DNA of 64,000 nt from Lewinellaceae bacterium (GTDB taxonomy: Bacteria; Bacteroidota; Bacteroidia; Chitinophagales; Saprospiraceae). Every line of letters starts with the position of its first letter. Positions within the stretch are counted from its first letter, which is position 1. The position numbers and the translations under genes are program-made. The stretch spans positions 3,038,001-3,102,000 of the forward strand of contig JACJYL010000001.1 in NCBI GenBank assembly GCA_020636105.1, in the 5' to 3' direction. Shown one piece after another: positions 36,099-43,387 of this stretch. The notes below the pieces were generated by a model. That model worked only from the letters and a program-made list of their open reading frames with translations. It was not told the origin of the DNA and ran no database searches.

Positions 36099-36139
36099 CT
36101 ATATTAAGTACGTTCAGGCTTGATTTGTCTTAAATATAG
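36099..36139. promoter_or_regulatory. Inverted repeat upstream of the HipB-like remnant
   Basis: ctatattaag (36099-36108) and cttaaatatag (36129-36139) are inverted copies (one extra base), each followed by tac. They lie just upstream of a DNA-binding protein remnant, the usual place for an autoregulatory operator. Confidence 0.4.
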
Positions 36140-36143
36140 TACA

Positions 36144-36305
36144 ATGAAAGAAAAGGCATTTCATTTCCCTCAACATCAAAAAATCCGGGATCACTTAGGA
36201 GAAAATATTAGGCTTGCCGGAAAAAGGCGAAAACTGACTACCGTGCGGGTTTACGAAGGGGCAGGAATGACGAACCTTCATTTAGTGTGCCCAGTCAATT
36301 TTTGA
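36144..36305 (+). pseudogene. HipB/XRE-type HTH regulator, truncated
   Basis: The frame starts MKEKAFHFPQHQKIRDHLGE and continues with NIRLAGKRRKLTTVRVYEGAGMT, which matches the start of the XRE/HipB-type helix-turn-helix ('lG.nirlar.rR.lt...va..aG.s'). After the turn the sequence diverges into unrelated residues and stops, so the recognition helix and the HipA partner are missing. It appears to be a broken toxin-antitoxin regulator. Up to 36521 no further gene is seen. Confidence 0.5.
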
Positions 36306-36521
36306 CATCAATTATTTGTCACAAATTCGGTGAAAATTTGTGACCGAAAACAATCCCAAGCAGGATCAATTATTACACGGTGGACCTTATCAACCGGATC
36401 GTGAATAGACTTTACCGCCGTGCGGGCGGCGGCCCCCTAAAATTAAAAAAGTACAGACGATGGTCAGATATTCGTTTTTTATGTTTAAAGAATCTGGCCT
36501 ATTAATTTTCACCCTGGATAC

Positions 36522-37478
36522 TCAAAATAAATAGGGCAATATCAGTATAAAAACGATTAACCCGGGAATTAAGGCTAGTATGGCAAGAAAAAGTCCTGAA
36601 TATTTTTCCTTGTTTAATAGTATCCTAAAAATACTGATGATACCCATAATAAATCCTAAACCCAAAAAGACTAAGACAAAGGGCCCGGCAAAAGGTAGTA
36701 AAACGACCCCAAGGGTCGTACTAATTACTGCCATCAAAGCAATCTCGTCCAGTTTCAATCCGGATTTTTTCGCCAAAAGTTCCCGGTTCCTGTATTGATA
36801 CGCTTTCTCTTTTGCCCAAACATAAGTGATCTCCGATTTTTCAATTGTAATTTCCGCCGAATTTTCCTCTCCACATTTTTTATACACGAAAGCTGTTTCG
36901 GTTTCTCTGGTGATTTTTGCTTTTATCCTCTTATTGTCCACCAAACGGATCACGACACAATCATCATAGGAACTGTAGTCTTTTGGTTTATTATTTATTT
37001 TGGCCATGTATTCTCTGGCCTCCTGAACAACGGGGCCTGCCCCCTTATGGCCAACGAGGCTTTTTACTATTGTCCAGGGTAAGGTTATTTCAGGGCCATC
37101 CGGATCGTTGCAAATCCTGTAGGTAACCTTCTCTTCCGTCATTTTTACGATCTGGATTTTTAGCCGCTTGCCATCTTTCAGAATGAGGGTAACACATTCG
37201 TTTTCGGGAGGTTCGGAAAAAGGAAAAGCGATGTTCCCGGATCCTTTTCTCAATTGTTTTCCTAATCTTTTTCGTAAAATCTTCAGTGCGATTTTCTCCC
37301 TCCAGTCGAGTTTTGTCTCTTCGCCGGAAATAAACGCACCATGAAAATTTATTTGACCGATGGCCATTGCATCATCATTGGGGTAATGAACCGTATGGAT
37401 CGCCTGTAAGGGATCGAAAAAAAATAAAAAAATTAGAATGGATAAGGCGTAAACGATTTTTTGATATTGGTTTTTCAT
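36522..37478 (-). CDS. Membrane protein with two copies of a small beta domain
   Basis: A 318-residue protein with an N-terminal signal (VYALSILIFLFFFDPLQA) and three hydrophobic segments at the end (about 248-318). Between them a ~70-residue unit occurs twice: 'CVTLILKDGKRLKIQIVKMTEEKVTYRIC..PDGPEITL' and 'CVVIRLVDNKRIKAKITRETETAFVYKKCGEENSAEITIEKSEITYV'. This Cys-rich unit (C.. i.l.dgk.ikakI......v.YkkC.....I.ks.I..v) recurs in secreted Bacteroidota proteins of unknown role. Probably an envelope protein with the repeats outside. Confidence 0.65.
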   Translation of the reverse strand: MKNQYQKIVYALSILIFLFFFDPLQAIHTVHYPNDDAMAIGQINFHGAFISGEETKLDWREKIALKILRKRLGKQLRKGSGNIAFPFSEPPENECVTLILKDGKRLKIQIVKMTEEKVTYRICNDPDGPEITLPWTIVKSLVGHKGAGPVVQEAREYMAKINNKPKDYSSYDDCVVIRLVDNKRIKAKITRETETAFVYKKCGEENSAEITIEKSEITYVWAKEKAYQYRNRELLAKKSGLKLDEIALMAVISTTLGVVLLPFAGPFVLVFLGLGFIMGIISIFRILLNKEKYSGLFLAILALIPGLIVFILILPYLF

Positions 37479-37701
37479 GTTTAAAGTATTTGGTTAAGTA
37501 TCGTTTTTGATCATCTTTTACAGGATCGTTTTAACCGAAAAATGAATCATAGCCCATGGTGTTGTTTACCGCCAATTTAAAAAAAAGTTTGCGATTGCTG
37601 AATAAATTATTGGCCAAAAAAAGAATATATATCTGATCTAAATAAATCAGGGTTTTCCGTACAGCCGAACCTGTCTGGCTGCCAGGCAAGATTCGTTACT
37701 T

Positions 37702-38376
37702 TTATTGGGTGTATTTGTAAAAGGTGAAAGGAAAATCATCCCACTTCTTCACTATACCTGCCTTGACCGGATTATTCAAAATATATCCAATAACATTATC
37801 AAACTCCATTTCATTACGGATAAACCGGTCATAACTTTCCTTTTGCCAGAAGGTGCTGCCGGCTCTGTCCAGCTCTAAATTGGCGTAACGGGCTGAGGCT
37901 CCCTTGATCCGTTTCATGATCCTTTCCAGGGGTTCAAAATCCATTTGTTCAAAGTTGAACAAGTCTTGTTCTTCAGGAATTTGAAGGCTTGTGTCAATCA
38001 AAATATGGACGTGGTTGGACATGATACAATAAGCCACCAGGTCATATAATTCCCCGTCGAACCGGTGTAATTGACTCGTAACCATTAAAGCTATCTTCGG
38101 ATCCTTCAAATAATGCGGCCCTGTCCGGACATCTTCAAGCAATTTGTCATAGGCCAAAAAGAACCGGTGGTGGTGCTCCATCAATTCCTGTTTGGCAGAA
38201 ACGGTGTTTTCTCGGAGAAGCGTTTTCTTCTTTGCTTCAAATGCCTGCTTCAGTTCAGATAACTTCGCTCGGGGAATGCTGTCTTTCAGCCTGAAGGTGA
38301 CAAAAAAGGCTGCGCCAATGGGTTGCAAATGCGGCAGGTTATGCCGATAAAAGGTTTTTATTTTATTAGCTTTCAT
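37702..38376 (-). CDS. RAYT: REP-associated tyrosine (Y1/HUH) transposase
   Basis: A 224-residue single-domain HUH transposase of the REP-associated type. It has the signature 'AYCIMSNHVHILI' (His122-x-His124, metal-binding) and a catalytic Tyr in 'FWQKESYDRFIRNEMEFDNVIGYILNNPVKAGIV' (Tyr182), the typical RAYT ending, plus the opening 'PIGAAFFVTFRL'. It lacks flanking IS ends. Four palindromic REP-like units begin 93 bp upstream of its start, the arrangement expected when a domesticated RAYT acts on nearby REPs. Appears intact. Confidence 0.9.
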   Translation of the reverse strand: MKANKIKTFYRHNLPHLQPIGAAFFVTFRLKDSIPRAKLSELKQAFEAKKKTLLRENTVSAKQELMEHHHRFFLAYDKLLEDVRTGPHYLKDPKIALMVTSQLHRFDGELYDLVAYCIMSNHVHILIDTSLQIPEEQDLFNFEQMDFEPLERIMKRIKGASARYANLELDRAGSTFWQKESYDRFIRNEMEFDNVIGYILNNPVKAGIVKKWDDFPFTFYKYTQ

Positions 38377-38469
38377 GGTAAAGGGGATAAATTAGCACCG
38401 AAGCTGCCTGGAGGTCAGGAAGGCTCGGTAAAAAAGCAAATTAATGGGTTTGAATTAAAAAAGCAATAC

Positions 38470-38589
38470 CCGTCGAATGAATTCGACGGTACTTGTGGAT
38501 CTCCCGTCGAATGAATTCGACGGTACTTGTGGAACTCCTGTCGAATGAATTCGATGGGACGTTTTGATTCCGTCGAATGAATTCGACGG
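38470..38589. repeat. Array of four REP palindromes beside the RAYT
   Basis: The unit ccgtcgaatgaattcgacgg (9-bp arms, 2-bp loop) occurs at 38470, 38504, 38538 and 38570, with steps of 34, 34 and 32 bp. Each but the third is followed by tactt(g/a)t. In copy 3 both changes (ctg...tgg) keep pairing through G-T wobbles, which suggests that the folded form is selected. Occupies part of the gene-free stretch 38377-38863. Confidence 0.85.
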
Positions 38590-38863
38590 TACTTATAGAA
38601 ATTTTGATCAAAAAAAGTTAATTTTGTCAATTGATATTCCAATAAAATAACTTGTAATTTTTGAGGAGTTTCATTTTGGAACAACGCCTCTCCAAAAAAC
38701 ACTCCATTGATCCGCAGGACCAGCCAGAAGTAAAAACGTTTTTTCCCCCTCTGACATTTCGGCTTTTCCCGGTTTCTTTTTTTCTTTTTTTGAAATCGAG
38801 CTGTTCATTCCACCGGCAGAACCCATTTGTATTTATTTTATCACACCTTTTAAATCCCGGATT

Positions 38864-39610
38864 TTGAAAAACCTTATTGTGTTGTACAGATGGGTGGTAG
38901 CGATGACCACCATGACGATTACAGGGGGCCTATCGCTTATTTTGATCTTTTTGAGCTTCGGTTACCTGCGCAACTTTTGCGTCCAATACATCATCAAATA
39001 TTCTTCCCGGTTTATCTTATTGGTCATGGGTTTTAAAGGGGTTTTTCCGCCGGTTGAACAATTTCCCGATTACCCGGTACTTTATACATTTAATCACAAT
39101 TCCTACCTCGATATATTCCTGCTGACGGGTGTCGGGTTGCCCAATCTGAGGTTTCTGCTAAGTGAAAAAACACTCATTTATGTTCCGCTGGTCATTTCGG
39201 CCAAAGCCGCCGGCACATTTTACATCCCCCAAAAACATCATGCCGAACGCCGGCTCAAATTTTTTATCCGAATCACCAATTTCCTAAAGCGCAAACATCT
39301 GTCCATCGCCGGGGCTTCGGAAGGTGTCCACAAATACCTGCACGGTATTGCTCCCTTCAACCGGGGTATTTACCACATGGCCCTGGAGGCCAAACTGCCG
39401 GTTGTGGCTTTATACATTCACATTCCAATTGAATCCAACCCTTTTAAGGGGCAAAAACATGCGGTCGGCGGCACATTGAAACTGGAAATAATCGGCGAAT
39501 TTCCCACCTCAGACTGGACCTTTGAACATTTGGATGCCCATATTGCCGAAGTGCGAAAAGTTTATGTCAACCGATTCAATGAACTGAATCCTGAAAACCC
39601 CTGCGTATGA
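38864..39610 (+). CDS. 1-acyl-glycerol-3-phosphate acyltransferase-like (PlsC family)
   Basis: A 248-residue membrane-associated acyltransferase. It has an N-terminal hydrophobic helix (MTTMTITGGLSLILIFLSFG), the HX4D motif in 'YTFNHNSYLDIFLL', the 'FYIPQKHHAERR' region, the acceptor-site motif 'SIAGASEGVHK' (EGT type) and 'LPVVALYIHIP'. PlsC enzymes transfer acyl groups to lysophosphatidate; a related acceptor is possible. The start is a TTG, and downstream Met residues are alternatives. Its stop overlaps the ATG of the HMG-CoA reductase fusion (ATGA at 39607-39610), so the two are co-translated. Confidence 0.85.
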   Translation: MKNLIVLYRWVVAMTTMTITGGLSLILIFLSFGYLRNFCVQYIIKYSSRFILLVMGFKGVFPPVEQFPDYPVLYTFNHNSYLDIFLLTGVGLPNLRFLLSEKTLIYVPLVISAKAAGTFYIPQKHHAERRLKFFIRITNFLKRKHLSIAGASEGVHKYLHGIAPFNRGIYHMALEAKLPVVALYIHIPIESNPFKGQKHAVGGTLKLEIIGEFPTSDWTFEHLDAHIAEVRKVYVNRFNELNPENPCV

Positions 39611-41943
39611 ATATTCCCTATATACAAGTCCCGGGCCGTGGCCTGATGAATAAAACGGCTTATGAGCTGCGGATGGATTATTTAAAAACACTGGTGGCGG
39701 ATATTGCCCCTGCCGTGGCATCCGAAACGATCGAATTAGCTCAGATTCAAAATAATATCGAAAGTTATATTGGCACCATCGAAATTCCCCTTGGACTGAT
39801 CGGGCCGCTGTTGTTTCTTGAAAAAGACCTGGAGCCCGAATGGGTACACGGGGCCGTGGCGACCACCGAAGGTGCCCTGGTGGCAAGCCTGAACCGCGGG
39901 GCCAAGGCCATCAGCCAAAGCGGCGGATTCCGGGCACACATCGTCCACCAAAAGATGCTGAGAACGCCCATGTTTACCTTTGTCAACATGTCGGAAGCTC
40001 TGGAATTCGACCATTGGATCAAGGCCAATTTGAATAACATTAAAGTCATTACCGGCAAATATTCGAATTATGCGGAACTGCTCGAAATTTCCAGCATCGT
40101 CGTCGGCAAGATTGTACACCTGAAATTCATCTACTCCACCAGCGACGCCTCAGGGCAGAATATGACAACCTCCTGCACCTGGAACGCCTGCCTGTGGATC
40201 GACCAGCATTTTCAGGAAGAAACGAATATCGACATCCTCCACTTTGTGATCGACGGCAATGGTGCCTCGGATAAAAAAGTGTCTTTTTATTCTATGCAAA
40301 ACGGCCGTGGGACGCATGTGATCAGCGAATGTTTCCTGACCAATGAGATCATTGAAAAGACCCTTCGCACCAATGCGAACGATATGTTCCGCTCCTTCAA
40401 TCATTCTATGGCCATCAGCCGCCTGGATGGGATGATCGGGTATAACATCAACGTAGCCAATGCCGTGGCCGGCATCTTTGGCTCCACGGGACAGGACCTG
40501 GCCAGCATCCACGAATCCTCGACGGCTATTTTACAAATGGAACAGACGCCGGAAGGATTATACCTGTCTCTCACCCTTCCCAACCTTGTGGTAGGAACGG
40601 TAGGCGGCGGCACCCACCTGCCAACGGCATCCAAAATACTCGAACTCATGGGTTGCAAAGGCGCCGGAAAATCAGGGCGGTTTGCCAAACTGATCGCCGG
40701 CTTCGCCCTGTCGATAGAGATTTCAACCCTGGCGGCCATCGTGAGCGGACAATTTGCCCGGGCACATCAGAAACTGGGAAGGAACAAACCCGTAAGATGG
40801 CTCCTGCGGTCTGAACTGGATTTAGCTTTTTTTGAACAATCCATGCCTTACCTCGAAGGAACCATCCGCCGATTGCATATGGAAACCCAATCCCACATGG
40901 ACAATGGAATCCTGATGGAACTGACGAGCAAGGTGTCGAAAAAAGTGATCGGTTTTATTGAGGCCGATCTGGAAATGGAAACCGGGAAAATATTGCCCGT
41001 GCTGGTGAAAAGCAAGGCTCTGGGAGATGAAGTGATCGACGGGTTGCATTTTATGGCCAGCAACCTCAATGTGCAGCTGGCAGACAAACTGCTGAAATAT
41101 AAAGATTTCCTGGAATACAAAGACTGCCACAAGAAGGAAATTGAAATCTATGAAGCCCTGAAATCGTTTGATTATCCTTATACCCCCAAATACTACGGGG
41201 CCATGGTGGATGAAACCAGGGAAATCCACCTTTTCTTCCTCGAACGATTGTGTGAGTCGGAAATGAGCCTCTTTAACACGGGTAATGCGCCGGAAAAATG
41301 GACGGTCCCGCTTATTAAAAAAGCCATAGAAGCCATCCACATCGTGCATCGCCGGTTTGCCAACGGGGAAAACCAGGAAAGGGTTCCATCCATATTCACC
41401 CTCGACTTCACCCAATCGATCGATCTTTACCTGTCTTTCATTACCACCAACCGGAAAGACTACGAATACCTGGAACTTGACCACTACTTTGATTTTATGA
41501 ACCAGGTAATCAATGAATGGGAGGAATTTAAACCCAAACCTCATGGCGTTTTAACGGTGGTGCATAACGATTTTAATCCCAGGAATGTGGCGATCCGAAA
41601 AAATGGCGATCCCTGTATTTACGATTGGGAACTCGCAGTAATCCACCTGCCGCAGCGGGATATCTTTGAATTCCTGGCTTTTACGCTGGATAAGGAGATC
41701 GGGCAGGAGCAATTATCTGAGATGCTGAACTTCCATTATCAACTCGTTTTGGAATTCAACGATCCCGGGTACAGTTGGGAAAACTACCTGGAAGATTTTA
41801 AACTGGCGGGGAAAGACTTTTTGATTACGAGGGTCAATTTTTACCTGGCGGGAAGTACGCTGGTCCATTATCCTTTTATGCCAAGGGTTTTTGAACATTC
41901 GGTACAGATACTGGAATCGGTGGATGGTCTGGCAGATAAATAA
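39607..41943 (+). CDS. HMG-CoA reductase fused to an APH-type kinase
   Basis: A 778-residue fusion. Residues 1-440 are HMG-CoA reductase, which makes mevalonate: 'IESYIGTIEIPLGLIGPL', 'VATTEGALVASLNRGAKA' (Glu88), 'DASGQNMTTS', 'DKKVSFYSMQNGRG' (Lys223/224), 'FGSTGQDLASIHESS' (Asp297), 'GTVGGGTHLPTASKIL' and 'RAHQKLGRN' (His387). All four catalytic residues are present. Residues ~460-778 are a phosphotransferase of the APH/choline-kinase fold with 'VLVKSKA' (Lys468), 'VVHNDFNPRNVAI' (His653, Asp655, Asn660) and 'IYDWELAV' (Asp673). The kinase target is unknown; mevalonate or a derived alcohol is plausible. I know of no described enzyme with this pairing. Confidence 0.9.
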   Translation: MNIPYIQVPGRGLMNKTAYELRMDYLKTLVADIAPAVASETIELAQIQNNIESYIGTIEIPLGLIGPLLFLEKDLEPEWVHGAVATTEGALVASLNRGAKAISQSGGFRAHIVHQKMLRTPMFTFVNMSEALEFDHWIKANLNNIKVITGKYSNYAELLEISSIVVGKIVHLKFIYSTSDASGQNMTTSCTWNACLWIDQHFQEETNIDILHFVIDGNGASDKKVSFYSMQNGRGTHVISECFLTNEIIEKTLRTNANDMFRSFNHSMAISRLDGMIGYNINVANAVAGIFGSTGQDLASIHESSTAILQMEQTPEGLYLSLTLPNLVVGTVGGGTHLPTASKILELMGCKGAGKSGRFAKLIAGFALSIEISTLAAIVSGQFARAHQKLGRNKPVRWLLRSELDLAFFEQSMPYLEGTIRRLHMETQSHMDNGILMELTSKVSKKVIGFIEADLEMETGKILPVLVKSKALGDEVIDGLHFMASNLNVQLADKLLKYKDFLEYKDCHKKEIEIYEALKSFDYPYTPKYYGAMVDETREIHLFFLERLCESEMSLFNTGNAPEKWTVPLIKKAIEAIHIVHRRFANGENQERVPSIFTLDFTQSIDLYLSFITTNRKDYEYLELDHYFDFMNQVINEWEEFKPKPHGVLTVVHNDFNPRNVAIRKNGDPCIYDWELAVIHLPQRDIFEFLAFTLDKEIGQEQLSEMLNFHYQLVLEFNDPGYSWENYLEDFKLAGKDFLITRVNFYLAGSTLVHYPFMPRVFEHSVQILESVDGLADK

Positions 41944-42859
41944 TTAACTGACGTTACGAACTAAGTTTATGCCAATTGAAAAATTGTCAGCCTTTTTTAA
42001 AATCAAAGCTGTTTTTTTGAATGTAAAACCTACCTTTCTTCGACAGTAGGCAGGTGTAGAAGTGTTTGGGGATAAGAGTTTGGGTAGGAAAAATAAGTAA
42101 TGATTATGGAGTGTATTGGAAATGTACAGCGGCCCAAAGAGATATAAGGCGTCAGGTGGCTTCGGGAAGTGGCTTTGTCACAAATGATTCCTAAGCAACG
42201 ATGCTTGAGTAATTTCAATTACCAGGCATACAGAAATCGGTGCCACTTAACGGGAAAATCGCCTTATGTCAAACGAAAGAGCCAAATAAAACCTTCGATT
42301 ATGCCTTTCGATAAAACCGAGTGTGAACTTGCCGCCTTGCATTTCCAGGCCTTTTTTCTATCTTTTTTTGGCCGGAAAAAAAGATAAGTGATTCTAAAAG
42401 TTACTATCAAAAACAGACATTACAAAACCCAAAAGCAACGAAGTGTCTCAAGCTCTACCTGGCGCTAGATTGGCAATTAAGACCGTATAACTTAAAGATG
42501 GCGTAATAAACTATAATAGTGTATGTTTGCGTAACATCAGTGATTAAGATTATTCAGGGGAAAAGTTGCGGTAGCCTTTCCTCGGCATACGATGCCGGGA
42601 CGCTGTACCTTGAATTCTTTATCCTTTGTTTGACAACTAAGGTTTTGGTCTCACCTGGCTGCCAGACAGGTGCGCTACATCTAATCTAAATTTGGTAGCT
42701 ATAAAAGCAAACTCCATTAGGCCTTTTTAATATGCTAATTGAAAATAAAAAACATCTGGTTAAATTTGTCCAGGCACTATAAATGCTCAAGGATTTCCGC
42801 TCGTTCTTTCTTTAGACCCCGAGCCAATATGGAAAAATGCTAAACAAGAGAAACACAAC
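41944..42859. other. Gene-free stretch of 916 bp within the lipid cluster
   Basis: No convincing ORF on either strand. It contains short hairpins (for example ttctatctttttttggccgg followed by its complement at 42357-42386) and, near the end, a diverged copy of the dispersed palindromic element. It separates the reductase-kinase gene from the CarS-like gene, so these may be separate transcripts. Confidence 0.6.
42547..42700. repeat. Dispersed palindromic element, diverged copy D
   Basis: Shares 'ggcatcgtatgc' and 'aggctaccgcaac' with copy B (62201-62236) in inverted orientation, plus 'cttgaatt' and 'cacctggctgccagacaggtg'. The small hairpin cctcggcat/atgccggg also occurs at 11761-11780. Confidence 0.5.
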
Positions 42860-43387
42860 ATGCTGACTTACGCTAAACTCCATATCTTCCTGCTTTTCCT
42901 GCCCATGATCACCGGTAATGTGTTGCACATGATCATCGTCAGGAAAAACCTGTTGCCCGGCCTGGCCATCCCGGTATCGCAACCACTCTTTGGCAGGAAT
43001 AAAACGCTGAGGGGGTTTTTAGTTCTGCCCATCCTGAGCGGGGTGCTAGCCTTATTGAGCAGTCTTGCCTTCGGGCCTTTGCTGCAGTCACACCTGGAAG
43101 ACTTTCTGACAGGGGCAGGTATGGGGGTTGTTTATCTACTTTCGGAATTGCCCAATTCCTATATCAAAAGAAAGCTGGGCATTGCCAATGGAGAACACTC
43201 GCAACGATACAAGCTGGTTCAGATATTTTTTGACAAGGCAGACTCCCTCATCGGGATACTCTTATTTTACTGGCTGGTCACTCCGGTTCCATGGACAACG
43301 ATCTTTGGTTTGTTTTTCATTTCTTTTGGCATTCACCTCTCCATATCTTATTTACTGGTTCGTCTGAAAATCAAGCAATCCTTATGA
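42860..43387 (+). CDS. CDP-archaeol synthase (CarS)-like cytidylyltransferase
   Basis: A 175-residue protein with five hydrophobic segments. Its motifs fit the CarS/DUF46 family: 'LPMITGNVLHMIIVR', 'ISQPLFG'-type 'VSQPLFGRNKTLRGFLVLP', 'LTGAGMGVVYLLSELPNSYIKRKLGIANGE' and 'FDKADSLIGILLFYWL'. CarS uses CTP to activate unsaturated archaetidic acid (a prenylated glycerol phosphate). The family shares the NKT..RG and DK.DS motifs seen here, so a CTP-dependent activation of a lipid phosphate is likely. Its stop overlaps the start of the next gene (ATGA at 43384-43387). Confidence 0.85.
   Translation: MLTYAKLHIFLLFLPMITGNVLHMIIVRKNLLPGLAIPVSQPLFGRNKTLRGFLVLPILSGVLALLSSLAFGPLLQSHLEDFLTGAGMGVVYLLSELPNSYIKRKLGIANGEHSQRYKLVQIFFDKADSLIGILLFYWLVTPVPWTTIFGLFFISFGIHLSISYLLVRLKIKQSL

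Noticed and set aside
38470..38589. Array of near-identical repeats considered as CRISPR
   Set aside because: The repeats are 20-bp palindromes with 12-14 bp spacers that are similar to each other; no cas genes; fits REP elements.
40822..41544. 240-codon minus-strand frame
   Set aside because: Antisense to the reductase-kinase fusion, whose motifs are unmistakable.
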